Source: Anas platyrhynchos (lineage: Eukaryota > Chordata > Aves > Anseriformes > Anatidae). Taken from it: a DNA stretch of 64,000 bases. The notes under the pieces were generated by a model that was not told the origin of the DNA, ran no database searches, and saw only the letters and a list, made by a program, of their open reading frames with translations. The translations under genes and the position numbers were made by a program. Below are positions 13,299-25,200 of this stretch, in pieces. The stretch is from assembly GCF_047663525.1 (NCBI RefSeq), contig NC_092589.1:26843001-26907000 (forward strand). Reading direction: 5' to 3'. Position 1 is the first letter of the stretch. Each line of letters begins with the position of its first letter.

Positions 13299-14621
13299 AA
13301 GGCACTATCTGCCTGTTACAAAGACAAAGAGCTGCCAACTACTGCTCCTCACTTCCTCCCCAGCAAGGACATACACGTAGGATCAAGCTTTTCAAAGCTC
13401 CTACAAGAATTAAGCACCCTCCTCCTGTTGACCATCGATGGGACGTGTGCACCCAGCTCCCCTGAGCTCCTCTGGAAATCTCCATCCTTTGATGTTGTTT
13501 CAAAGGCTTCAAAGCTACGGTTTGTCTCTTTGAGGCAGGAGGAAAAGGAGGTGGCAGCATTAAAGCAACTCATCGCAAAGCCCTTTCCCTGTCCTACCAG
13601 GGTGTGGAGAATCACCACAGAGCATGGGGTGGCTCCACAGAGGGGGACCCCTCCCTGGCCACCCCAGCAGGCTGCCCCATGCAGCCCCATGGCTGGGGCT
13701 GGCAGCACCCCACGACCGTCCTCACCCAGGGAGGGAGGAGATGGGACAGCAGAAGCTGGTGGAGGAGCCGGTACCTTGGCCTGGGCTTTGAAGGGCACGT
13801 GGCCAGGGAGGAACATCTCCTACCCACGGAGATCAAAGCGCTCAGCAAACAGCTTGAGCGCAAACACCACTCGTGCTCATCCCTGCCCCACGGCCAGCCT
13901 GCTGCCTTGCTCACGGTCAGAGGCAGGACCTGCTTCTCCAAGCCCTTTCTTCCCTGCACATCTCCCCACCTGCCTCTTTTCCCTGACACCAACCAGAAAA
14001 CCCTCTTTGGAACATTTCAGCCTCGGAGGTAGCGAGCTGCTGCTGTGAGCTTTGTGAAAATATGCAGCTGAACAGGGTCTCTGCAAATCCTCCTTGTAAG
14101 GGAAAGAATTACCGTACCTTGCTGGGCATCGGAGAAGCCAGTCTTCAGCCTCTCTCTCTCTTATATGGAGATGCTGGGTTTTAATACATGCAAACTGTGA
14201 AGTTTTTTCCTGTGATTATGGTATCCATAGCAGTGCTGGTGCGAGTGGATTCTCCGAGGTCTAGTAAGATGTGCTCATTTTCCTCAGTATTACAAGAATG
14301 CACTTAAAGTCAGCCCTCAGCACCGTGACAGCCCTATAAATCCACAGGAGAAAAAAAAGTCTTAAATTGTTCCACTACTCACTGAACACCTTTTAACCTC
14401 CAAAACAGACCAGACAACCAAAATGAAAAGTTATGTTTTGTAGTTTGCCTGGGGAGGGGAGAGACAGAGAGCTGGGGGCATCGTAAAATTTGCCAAATGT
14501 AATGTGAATTGCTACAAAAAGCGCTGTAGGATAGACCAGAACATCACAACGCTGCCTCCTTTTCTCCCTTTGGAAATACTTTGTGTTTATTACTTATTTC
14601 AATTTAGAGAGTTAAAAGATA

Positions 14622-14905
14622 CCCGCGAGAAGCTCCGGGTACCCCAAGCACAAAATCAACACCAGAACTGTTCCCCAGCCAGGCGCAGCGCTTCATCCAT
14701 CCGTCTGTCTGTCCGTCTGTCCACCCGTCCCACCGCACAGCTGCCTACTGGCCCCGGGGACGGTCTCAGGAGCGGCGTCGGCGGCTGCCTGGGGCTCATC
14801 CCCTGACCTTCCCTCCCGCTCCGCGCCGTGATGTCATTCTCGCAAAGCGCAGAGCAGGCGCCTGGTGCTGTTTCCATTGCGGCATCGCCGCCCGCGACGA
14901 TAAGG
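14622..14905. promoter_or_regulatory. CpG-island-like block
   Basis: By hand count about 25 CpG occur between 14690 and 14900, plus three more at 14624-14637, in sequence of about 64 percent GC. That is close to or above the number expected from base composition, whereas the surroundings are CpG-poor. The block contains TGATGTCA at 14829-14836, a one-base variant of the ATF/CREB element. A pyrimidine-rich acceptor-like AG at 14606-14607 lies at its left edge. Such islands usually mark unmethylated promoters or regulatory hubs; no recognised gene starts here. Orientation is undetermined. Confidence 0.45.
14693..14732. repeat. CATC/CTGT tetranucleotide repeat inside CpG-rich block
   Basis: Irregular CATC, CCGT and CTGT units in a four-base register, with CpG retained in several units. 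It lies within the CpG-island-like block. Confidence 0.75.
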
Positions 14906-15789
14906 ATGATTTATTTTGATTACAGTACCCAGGCGCTCCAGTCAAACAGGCAGGCCCCCGGCATGCCAGATCCAGGGCAAAACAAGAAACGCTGAAGGTC
15001 ACCTCCTCCCCGTGAACTTGCAGTCTGGGAGAGAGCCTGCACGAATACCTTAGAAACGTAAATATCATCCTAGGGCTTACTAATGACCTCCATGAATCAA
15101 GAGGGGGCCCTTGTTTACCTTACGAGAACTTCCCGAAATAGCACGGCAAACAGCAGCGTTGCTGGTGCCTCCGGGGCCCATCAGTGCTCTGCCGTCCCCA
15201 CGGTCCCACCTCGGCTCCCCCCTTCCTCCTCGGGCTCCCTGGGGCCTCGGCTGCACGGCACAGCCAGCTTTCACGCTCTCCCATGCTGCAGGAGGGAGGA
15301 AAAAATCCTGCTAGAGAACTGGAAAGAGCTGATCAGGAGGCACTGCTGCCTCACGGCCTCCACGCAACACATCCACCAGGGTCACAGCTTGCACCAGGCC
15401 ACGCATCCCACCATGCTGGGACCAGCTGCAGCCCTGGCCCACGAGGTTCATTCACGGCACAGACACCCCACAAAAGGCAGTGGAAGGACTTGGGAAGCCC
15501 TCTCGGAGCAGGCAGGGTGGGACGGAGTGGGAACCTGGGGCTACGGGCAGATGAACAGGCACATGGCCTTCCATCACCCACCTGCGGTTTTATTAAGTGT
15601 AACATCTTCCATGAGATATGAGAGCTCATTGGCATCACTCGGATGGCACTGAAAAAAAAAAATCAGCCAAAATTTGCCTTCTGAAAACCTTCTGGTTGGA
15701 ACAAAAAGGTGTCAACTCTTTTTTTTTTCCTGCTTTCACAAGTTTTTTTCCTCTAGATGTTACTTATTCCTTCTCTATTCCTCCAGCTC

Positions 15790-15825
15790 AAAATAAATAA
15801 ATAAATAAATAAATAAATAAAAAGA
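15790..15825. repeat. (AAAT)n microsatellite
   Basis: Seven to eight AAAT units in perfect register, ending in AAAAG. Confidence 0.95.
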
Positions 15826-16842
15826 AAGGAGTGAAACTATTATAACTATTATTGAGCAGTAAATCTGAATTTCATTAGTGTTAATAATCACAGAATAATA
15901 TTTTACTCTGCATTATTTGTTTCAGTGAAAAGCCTGAGCTAGTTTCAAACTCTTCAGGCAACACTAAAGCAAACAGGTACCACTTCTCTGAGAGCTTTTT
16001 CCTCACTCAGGGATCTGGACCCAAACATTGCCAAGGTCCAGGGGGTGATTTGGGTCCTTGTGGGGACAAGCACAGGGACTGAGCCCAACCAACAGCAGCA
16101 CAGGATTTGCAGAGCACACACCAGCCAACAAGAGCTTGGGCATCTCAGCATGGGTGGTACCAAGGCAGCACTGCACCATCAGCCCCAAAATCATTGCCTG
16201 GGAGCTCTGCTCATGTCTGCAGAAACAAAAGGCATGATAAGGGAAGGAGGCACCGGAATAAAAGCTACAGCCAGAGAGTGGCTACCATAAAGGACTAATT
16301 TAAGGAGCTGAACACAAGTCTCACCATGGCCATCGGAGGGGCACACTGGTTGCATCCATTATGCATGGAAACAGAAATGTGCTGATTCAGCCGTGAGGGC
16401 TTTTGAAGTGATGGCAGCTGAGTTTGCGCTAAGCTTTCGTCTGTCAATTCAGCCTTTTAACTGAACAGGCATGTTTTTAACAAGCCGCCACTTCTCCAAC
16501 CTGACAAACGGATCCTGAGGCAGCCCTTCTCTTTCAGCTGCGTGCCACCAGCTCACGCTCCCTCAGGTACAGACATTTTCCCCGGCAGAGCACTCCCTCT
16601 TCCTCCCCAGCCCATCTGGCTGCTCAGCATCACATTGCAGAAGCTCTCATGCAGCACCAGAAGAAAACAGCTGGGGAAAGGTTACCGTGTCACAAGCCCT
16701 CCTCCACACGGGCGATAATCTGATACCAGCAGTTCTCAGTATCTGGCGTACTGAGGGCAAAGAAGGAAAAGCAAAACAAATGGCACAAAATGCATGTAAG
16801 TGAGGCTACAGGAATGTCGTGCTCTAACACCTTTCCCTTTGG

Positions 16843-16857
16843 AAAAAAAAAAAAAAA
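16843..16857. repeat. Poly-A run, 15 A
   Basis: Simple A-run followed by GGAGAG. No associated element. Confidence 0.9.
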
Positions 16858-19800
16858 GGAGAGTTTAAGACAGTATGAGGTTATAAAGAAAAAGAAAAAT
16901 CATTGTGCAGTGTACTTCATAATGCCTCTGAAAGAGTTGTTTTTTTTTTTTGTTGTTTTCTTTTTATATACATAGCACATTTAATCTGCGACTCAGATAA
17001 TGCACCCACAGATAATCGAGAGTTGACTGTGAAAAATCTTTTTTTGAATGACAGCTTTAAAAGTTCACGCACATTTCTCATGACAAATCCCCCTAATTAT
17101 CATTTCCATCAGCAGACTGCTAACACATATTCCGGGCACCACTGAGCAGGAGGAAAAAAACCCGAGCAGGAAGCACCACGAGCTTATCGCTGAGATGAGA
17201 AAAAGCCCAAATTCTAAGCAGCGGTACAAAAGGCCAGCGGTCAGCTCAGACAGGGATGGGATTTTTAAGTACACACCGAGACTGCCTAATGCTGGCAGTG
17301 CTGTATGTCATGGCAACAGATGGTTTGCAGAAGTGGCCCTAAAACTCATGTGCCATGACCTCGAGCCAGCAGGAGCTGTGGAAAGGGAAGGCTGGCAGGG
17401 CAGCGTGCATCCAGGGCCCTAGCTCCTTCCACAGCTCACCATCAGACAACAAAATTCGGCCTCAGCTCACCTTGGCAACTCTTGTATTCCCAACGAGATG
17501 CATGAACATAGCCCTAAAGTAAAACTAAACTGCGTTTTTCACCACCCTGTGCACAGAGAAGCCCCCCGATGCTCAGTGTGAGGGAAATGTCGGCAGCTTC
17601 CCCCCAGAGGTGGAGCTGCCTTGCAGAGACAGTTCAGGTTTCAGCAGCACACAGTCCAGCCAGTCATTGAGATAGAGCCAGTCACAAAATTCAGATCCAG
17701 ATCTGATGAAGCCTTCAGATACATCCACATTTCACCCTGTGTTGCAATGCAGGGCTTGGCTCTTCCCATTACAAAACCAATTACCTCCAAAATGCAGTGT
17801 TGTACCCCGGACTGGCTTTCCACCTCTTCCTTGAGCAAAGTTCACGAATTCACACCTTGACTAGTCAGAGCAGCTGCACCACCAAGGGATGGAGAGGCCA
17901 GTTCAGACCAGTTACCATTCAGCCTGGCTCTTCCTCTGTTTGAGGAAGAGCAAAGCATCACCTGGAGCCCTCACCACCTCCTCACGTGCTGCTGCCTCTC
18001 CTGGCTTGGCTGCACGCAGCAGTGGTAAAGCCCACGCAGACTCCCCCGCCTCAGACTTAAACCTGAACAGATTACAGCTGTTAGTGTGAAGCTAAAGGCC
18101 TGCCAAGGCTGTTTCCTGCTGGTAGAAAAGCCCACTTTGGGGACGCATCCCCAGATCACATCTCTGAGGCAGAGGCTAAGGAGCATTCATCCAAACAGCG
18201 CAGCCTGAGCTCACCTCTGGCCAGCACCAGTGACTCACCAGGGCTGAAGCCCTTCTCTCTGGGATTTCTCTCTCACTCTGGCAGCTTTACCAACCGTGGG
18301 CGCCCACACGGAGGTCCCACAGGCCCCCAGAGCACAGGCAGTGCTGGAGATGGAGACCAGCCAACAAACCTTCAGGAGAACTTGGAGGAGTCAGATTGCA
18401 GAGACAAAAAAAATGCTACTTTCATCCCAGTGTTTCATAAGGGAGGCTCACGCCCGAGCACGGTGTTTTTTCCTCCACTTTGAGTCACTGGGACCTCTTT
18501 CAATAAGCCGTGTGTTAGCCTCCACAAAGGCAGGGCAGCTTTTCAGCTCCTGTTGCTGGCAGGAGGGAGCGAGCAGAGCAGGCGCAGTGCAGGAGCGTGA
18601 CAGCTTGCTGAGCGCTCACACCGCCCCCGAGGCATTGACTTTCCAGAGGTGCTGCCATCGCTGCAGATGTTACCGAGCTGCCCCGGGCCTGCCAAGCAGC
18701 GATAGTGACTCAGACCAGACAGCTGACCCACGCACACGGCTCGGGTGCCTCTGTGAGGGATCGAGCAGATAACCACGGGCCCCAACAGAAAAGCTCCCGT
18801 TTCCATGCTCCTGAGTGCTGGCTGGAGCTGGCTTCATCGCAGGGGTGGCTGAATACTCAAAAAGCTCCAAAGGTCTCAGCCTGCCAACGACCCAGCAAGG
18901 CAAATGATGATTTGGAAGCAAAATATTTACCTAGCAGAGCGGGTAAAGTGCAGCAAGCTTTACGAAATCAGCTGCAAAACCCCATATGCGGATGTCATGT
19001 ACCTGGAAAGCTCTTCGGTGTGCTGGTGACAGAAAGGGGTCTCCTAACCAAGCACCGGCAAGACTTGGTGACTTGCAGACACTGGGTCATAAGGAAAAGG
19101 CTGCTTTTCACAGAAACCCGTTTACTTTTCCTCTTCATGGCCGTGCCTTTCTCATTTCAGAGATCAGTTTGCTTTTGCCAGATGGAATCAAAGTCACCAC
19201 TGTGAATTCAGCATTTTTTTTCTTTTTTCTTGGAAAGCACCAGTCAGTACCATGTCAAGAAAAACAAACAGAGAGGTTTGCTTAGGATCTATTTAAAGCA
19301 CATCAGCAGTGGTAGCTCCAATAACAACCCCAGGGCCAGCACTGGTGTTTGTGACAAAACTACTGTGTGTAAGAAGGGCAAGAACATTGCAGGCAACTTT
19401 CCCTCTATTGGGCTTCCATGCTAAATCAGCCCTTACATTTTCCCCTTTCACCCAAAGAGGTCAGAAAAGTAGGGTGCAAGGCAAATGCTCCTGAAAGGGT
19501 CGGATCCAAATAGAAAACGCTCTGTGGTTCAGACCTGGCAGCCAGGAAGGAGAAGCAGCCTACCAAGAAAAAGTGAAACTCCCTGTGAGGAGATTGTGCT
19601 GGCTCTGCTGAGCAGGGAGGGAAACACAGTCCCAAAATGGTGCAGAGCATGCTTAGGCTGAAGAGCTCAGCTTCAGCATTGCACAACCCAAGCAGGAGGG
19701 CCCAACTTCAGCGTCCCCAGCACCCAGACAGCTGCTATTTGCAGTCAGCAGCCATACAGGAGAAGTCTTGGAGCTCAACCACTGCGAGCAGACACGAGGC

Positions 19801-19914
19801 CCACCTCTACCCACACTGCCCTCATGCCAGGTGGTGGAAACCAGCCAGGAGGTGGCTGTAAAGTCGGCCAGGGGCTGCAGAATGTCCTCTCCTGCCCGGG
19901 TGTCTCCTGGATGG

Positions 19915-20100
19915 AAAGCAGCTAATTTCATTAGCGCCCGTAAAACACTCCGACACTCTCCGTGCGGAGCATTATTAAACAGCCGTGCAGAGCCAAGCCA
20001 ATAGTCCTTCACTTTTGTTTATATAAGGTATTCTGCTGGTACTATACCCTGGGGGCTCGGTAACGGCTGTGGTTACAACAGGGTATTTACTACCACCTCG
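19915..20100. promoter_or_regulatory. Candidate enhancer or promoter with homeodomain palindrome and TATA-like box
   Basis: The block holds CTAATTTCATTAG at 19922-19934, which fits the paired-class homeodomain dimer pattern TAAT-N3-ATTA. Further on are a small palindrome at 19958-19969, CCAAT at 19998-20002, and TATATAAGG at 20020-20028. A nested hairpin (20037-20095) follows immediately. The CCAAT-to-TATA spacing is shorter than in classical promoters. Motif presence is seen directly; regulatory activity is inference. Confidence 0.3.
20037..20095 (+). other. Nested imperfect hairpin, 18 paired bases
   Basis: Three stems nest. The outer is 20037-20041 with 20091-20095 (five pairs), the middle 20044-20051 with 20079-20086 (eight pairs, ATACCCTG against CAGGGTAT), and the inner 20060-20064 with 20072-20076 (five pairs) around a seven-base loop. 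Internal loops of 2/4 and 8/2 bases separate them. It is shorter than a typical microRNA precursor. It could form in an RNA of either strand or as a DNA cruciform. Confidence 0.45.
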
Positions 20101-20490
20101 GCTCGCTGCAGCGATGCTGCCTGTGCCTCTAAAAGCAATCTCACAAATGGCCAGCCCGTGGGGAATCTCGCGCTGCCCCACTTACAAGCGTGCCGGCGCT
20201 CGCCTTTTTCCTCCGCAGCTCTTTTCTGTAAAAGAGACATTCATAACCCTGAGCTCCTCAGCAGCGGACCTAATCCAGCAAGTATCCAAGACATTCAGGA
20301 AAAGAGAATTTCATAGCATTGGAATTTTTCCATGCCAGCACTTTTTCATCCTAAGATAAATGGCTTTTACTTACAGGGCTAAAGGCTCTATTATTTTCAA
20401 AATACTTCTGAGCTTCAAAGCAGCAATGGAAATTGGCTGTGCACCTGGCCAGCTGATCCAGCCTGGATTCGGCCAAGCAGCAAAAGGTGT

Positions 20491-20507
20491 CTTTCTTTCT
20501 TTCTTTC
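20491..20507. repeat. (CTTT)n microsatellite
   Basis: Four CTTT units. Simple repeat. Confidence 0.85.
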
Positions 20508-21019
20508 CTGCGGCAGCAAGTAGTAGTTTACTTGGCCACAGAGAAGCAGGCAGGAGGGCTGATGTAAGCAGGCCAACACGTAATTAATCAGACGAGCAGG
20601 GCCTGGGCAGCACGGCGCAAAAGCAACCAGCAGGGGAGGAAGAAGAGGGGATGAAGCACCCTGCTCAGGGGAGCTGGGGACACCCTCGCAGGTCTTCATG
20701 CTTGCATGGAAAGCAACTCGCCCAAAGGCTGTGCAAGAGCTGAGAGCGGCTCCAAGCCCCTGCAGGGCTTGGTGGGGCCAGCTGGGGATGTCTGGAAAGT
20801 CCCAGGAGCTCCTGGAGCTACGTGTGCCTTTCCCCAGCAATACACACCAGCAGGAGCCAGCAGGCCTGCGCTCAGCTTGGCCAGCTGGTTTCCACCACCT
20901 GAATTAGCACAGAGCTCTGCTTGTGTGAGCCCGTCCAGAAGGAGGGTTTGCTCCCTGTTCCCCAAGGACACCCACTGCTTCCTCCTTCGTCACCCCAGTC
21001 CCCAGCAGGTCCCATCTCG

Positions 21020-21240
21020 GCCACCCCGTGGCCGCTGGCAACCGAACCGCTTGCAGGAGCTTGCGCAACGCTTGGCCACGCTAAACTTGACCCGAGCTGG
21101 GGTTGTTGCTCTCGCTTTTGAGAGCCACGGTCATAAAAAGCGAAGGGATTTGCTGGCCGAGGAGCAGCCCGGCCAAGCTGACGCAGCGCAGGCTCCCGAG
21201 GTCAATGGCTGCAGCTCCGTGCCGGGGGAGGACACGCAAT
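21020..21240. promoter_or_regulatory. CpG-rich block
   Basis: About 20 CpG in 220 bases at roughly 60 percent GC, near the count expected from composition. It is followed directly by an AT-rich, conserved-looking block. A 244-codon plus-strand frame (20706-21440) runs through it but shows no known domain. Confidence 0.3.
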
Positions 21241-21475
21241 GCCTAATGTGGAAATGTTTGTATTTGGAGCAATATATAGTTACATTCAGCAACCAGCAGC
21301 TGCAGAGGCTGTTTACTGTAGCACACAGTCCCAGGCCTATTAGCTCCGCGCCTGACAGTGACCAGACTCAGAGGGGAATGACTGCAAAGCCTGCAGTTGT
21401 ATTTATATCGTTGCCAAGATCCCAACAATACCTTTCCTAATAAGTCTGGCACAGAAATAATCATTTAAAGAGCTA
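21240..21475. promoter_or_regulatory. AT-rich block resembling a conserved non-coding element
   Basis: After the CpG-rich block the sequence changes to balanced, non-repetitive AT-rich DNA with several TAAT, TTTAT and CAGCTG-type words. It contains no microsatellite or transposon remnant. The resemblance to conserved non-coding DNA is by texture only. Confidence 0.2.
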
Positions 21476-22089
21476 AAAAACATAACATCCGCAGCCCATC
21501 TTTACAGCCAGAAGGGGAGTTGCGCAGGGCTCTCGGTCTAATCTTTCACAGCCCCAAGTGCTTCCCTCCTACTTCACAAACAGCCTGTGATTTATTTCCT
21601 GGACGGCTGGGTGCAAACAGCCCGTGTGTAAGTGCTCCACGGGGAGACCGCACCTCTGCGGCCCTGCTCAGCTGCGTGGTCCATCGGCAGGGAGAAAGCA
21701 GCAGAAGCATCACTGGCAAGCATCCGATGCCTGGACAAGACCACGTCCCCATCCCAGCACGCACACCCAGACCCTCCTGCCGAGGGAAGGACTGGCTGCA
21801 CTGCCACAGCACACATCCCCGTGGCACCAGGTGCTCTGCAGATCAGCTCCAACCTGCTAAGTTAAAAAAATAAACACACCGCTCAGTAGCTGCTTCCTGG
21901 GGACCCAGAGAACAGTGTCTTCTTGGCTAGGAGAACTCAACACCACCAGCTCTGGGAAACACAAAGCGTAGCTCTGCTGGTTCACACCGTTCCTGACCTT
22001 GGCTAGCAGATAAGGCTGTGCCATCTGATTTTGTTTTGCAGGTACCAGGTGTCGTTGAAGGTCAGTGCTGAGGAAAGGGCTCTCCCACA

Positions 22090-22290
22090 GCCAGAAGGTT
22101 ACAGAGAGTGATTTTTATGCAACATAAGCTTGTCGATGATTAACAATTTTCTTTCGGTTAACTGCGAAGTTAATAGTTATTCAAAAGCGCTCCACTCTAA
22201 TGGGAGTGGAGATGGGGAGATGTACTACATTAACCATTAATCTTGGGCTGCGCAATAAAAATTAAAATGGAATATGGCACATAAGGATGA
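22090..22290. promoter_or_regulatory. AT-rich block with GTTAAT/ATTAAC motifs and a perfect hairpin
   Basis: The block contains GGTTAAC and AGTTAATAGTTATTC (22156-22182) and ATTAACCATTAATC (about 22231-22244), which resemble HNF1-type and homeodomain half-sites. It also holds a perfect eight-base stem with six-base loop at 22190-22211 (CTCCACTC / GAGTGGAG). No repeat family is recognisable. Regulatory function is inferred. Confidence 0.28.
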
Positions 22291-25200
22291 TTAATTCTGC
22301 TTGCAAAGGGAGAGGGTGTCAGTGTATGCTCTGGGCGGGAATGTTTCCTTCCAACAGCCTGGACGCAGATGAGGATGTGCCACCAGACAGGCTGCCCTCA
22401 GCGAGCAGCGCTGCACTTTCGGCCATCTTCAAGCTCACACGATGCTCCCTGTTTCAAAACCCACCTTGTCAACTCCACAGCTGAAATCTCTCAACTTTAG
22501 GGAGTGGGTAGATTTTTTAGTATTATTTTTAAGTTGCAAAGGTGAAAACGGAGAAAGAAGGGTCAAACTGAGTAATTTGAGACTGAGCGCTACCCTCAGG
22601 GAAACACCTCCTTGCCTAAACCACTACTAGGTATATCTCCAGGGAGAATGAAGGAGGCTTTCCCAAAGAGCTGTGCCTCTGTGAAACCCCTCTTGCCTTG
22701 GCCCTGCTGCCATGCAACCCCCGTGCCCAGGGCTCACCAGTGCCCTCCACCAACACCCTGTGCCAGAACTGCTTCTCCAGAGCACTGAAGTCCTGTAGAC
22801 ACACACCAGACTGTTGCAGCATGCACAGAGTTTTGCAGAGGTCGATGCTATCGACTTTATTTTCTGCTCACAAGCTCAGTAGCACAATTCCAGAGACAGA
22901 GAAGAACATGAGAGACATGTCCAGGAGGCAAACTTTGTGCTCCCCTGTCCCACAGGGAAGGGATGCTTGGATCTGGGTTTTGATTTCTGCCATGGTAGGA
23001 ACAGAAGATGGCTGCAAAATCTGGGCCTGGATTTGTCTTTCCCCTTCTCCCCTTCCCATGCCACCCAAAACCCCCTTCCTCCTCTCACTTGGAGCTTTGA
23101 CCCCAGCCACGCTGCAAGGGCCAAGTGAATGGATTCCTACAGATGAATCAGAGCTGTTTGGAAGCCAAATCCCTCCTACAGTTCAGCTATACCTGCGCAC
23201 GTCTGCACACTTGTTTTCCTAAGGAGTCAGCACTTCCTTGTCCCAGCCAGAAGTGGAAGTGTTAAGCTATTGTGAGCGGCTGCTTGTTTTTATGAGTACT
23301 TTCTCAGCAATGGGTGTTTCTGTGAACCACACTAACGCTCCAGCTGTCTATAAGTCAACACACGTTTCCCAATGCCTTCTGCATTTGTTTGAGGGCTGTG
23401 CCAATAGTGCATTCATTAAAAGAGAAGTGGGTCTGTGGACAAGAAAATACTGAAAGAAAATCCTTCTGAGTTATTTTTCTCCCTTATTTCTTCTGGCCAT
23501 CTCCACAGCACGTGCCCAGCAGCATGACTGACACCCCCAGACGTCCTTCACAAGACGCAGGAAGGATGAGAAGCTGCTGGCAGGGCAGCAGGGAACATCC
23601 CATCCCACCCTGTTTGGGGTGAAGGCAGGTAACAGCAGCCTGCATTAGCCTGGGCTGCAGGGACAGCCTGTGTTTAGTCTATTTGCCTTTGAGAAACAGA
23701 GTTAAGAAGGAATGAAGTCAAACAGATACACATTATGGCATATCTATAATGGCTCTGAAATTGCTGGACTTTAGGGCACAGTTAATCTACAACCTGGCTA
23801 ACTTACCCCAAGGTAACTGAGGCAGCAGCCAATGGGCACCATCCTCGTGCTTCTGTGCAAGCCCCTGCACACAGCAGAGACTCAGCCACAAAGGTCTGCA
23901 GGATGAAACCTTACATACCAGTGCACATGCTCCACACCATCAGGCCAAGCTGCACCCCAGAATCAGCACCACAAGGTGCACTGGGCCAGCAGCACCCCAC
24001 AGCATGGGGCATCGTGCCCAGGGGGGCCTCGTGCCAGCACTCAGCCCAGCTGTGGGATCACACTTATCAGAGCCCTTTAAAAACAATGCTCCCACATGAA
24101 AGTTTCCAGTGAGAACCAAGCATCTGGGGGAAAACACTCTCAGGAGGAGACTAAAACAGAAACAGGCATAAAGGAGCCGATTCCCATCTGGCTGATAGCA
24201 GATGCAGAGGTCCGGGCTGTTTTCCTGGAGCAGTAGGCCTAACATTTTCTCTGCATCTGTGTAGAAAGCACCTGGACACATGGTATCTGAAGGGACAACA
24301 TGCAGGAGCATGCCACAACCAAGGGAAAAGAAGGTTTTGTAGCTCCAAAAATGACTATGTTGTGAACTACTGCAGAGTTGCACTTAGATTCCAGCATTAA
24401 TCCCAAGCTGAACCATTAGCTGTCCTGCAACTGTATCTAATAAAGTGCAGTCATGCTGCATTTGCATCTCTTCCACTTCCCAATCAAGCCACTTCCATTT
24501 ACTGGCAAAAGTTGCATGAGAAGCCATAAATCTACTGGGAGCAAAGGTGCAGCAGCAATAACACTGTGCACAAAATGGGCTGCACGCAGAGCTTCCCTCC
24601 AGCCCCAGCACGCTGAGCCCAGTGCCTACCCCACATGCTCTCATCCCTGTTAGGATGTATGCCTGTGGGTACATGAAACTGATTTTTTTCCCCACCCTGT
24701 GGCAAGCAGCTGCTTCTGCCCAGATCCCTCCTTATAGCCTCCAGCCTCCCCAAACAGCCTTTTTTTTCCTGCTCCCTCTAAGCCTACAGTTTCACATCAG
24801 GGTGCATGTAGTCACCCTCTGGTCCCACCAGCCCAACACAGGCATGTGTCCAGTCCAAATCCCAAAGCCAGCATGGCAGCTAACACCCAGAGCAGCAGCA
24901 GAGGTTGGGAGGATGAGGGCATCCTCACACGTGAGGCCACAGGTCCCCATGTCTGCACTGCAGCTACCTGCCTGCATGGTGAGGCCTCCACACCACGCTT
25001 GCTGCACCTGCTCTCTGGGGTTATCAGCCTCCAAGGCTGTGAAACTGGTAATCTATAAAAAGCATGAGTCACAAAGTCTCATATCCTTCTCCGGTTTAAA
25101 GTGTTTCCTAGAACTGCACCGACTGCAAGGCCTTGAAGGCTCGACTGTTTACTGAAATAAAAAAAATTCCCCCTTCTGCTCTTGTGCAATGCCGCCCGAA

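Larger units (their letters stand above)
6998..14607. other. Gene-free unique sequence with simple repeats
   Basis: No gene is recognised. Frames at 7605-7958 (117 codons), 8212-8640 (142 codons, running into a poly-A tract) and 13245-14048 (267 codons, beginning in a poly-lysine artefact of an A-run) carry no known motif. The stretch 13000-14050 is GC-rich, which explains the long frames there. Apart from listed repeats I see no RNA gene or transposon. Confidence 0.7.
14906..19914. other. Gene-free unique sequence
   Basis: No gene is recognised. Frames of up to 189 codons (15083-15652) sit in GC-rich DNA and overlap frames in other phases. The content is unique DNA with A/T microsatellites at 15790, 16843 and 16941, and a near-perfect palindrome at 17691-17706 (seven-base arms, two-base spacer). 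Confidence 0.7.

Noticed and set aside
13245..14048. 267-codon plus-strand open frame
   Set aside because: It starts in a poly-lysine artefact of an A-run, overlaps long frames on the minus strand, and has no recognisable domain; stop codons are rare in this GC-rich stretch.
17691..17706. Palindrome TCAGATC-CA-GATCTGA
   Set aside because: Only seven-base arms with no associated motif; expected by chance at this window size.
20706..21440. 244-codon plus-strand open frame across a CpG-rich block
   Set aside because: No known domain, unbroken across very different base composition, and overlapped by other frames. Not listed as coding.
22620..22680. Possible minus-strand CR1 scrap (CCCTGGAGATATAC on the minus strand)
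   Set aside because: Only one short CR1-like word matches and the flanks do not follow CR1 order.
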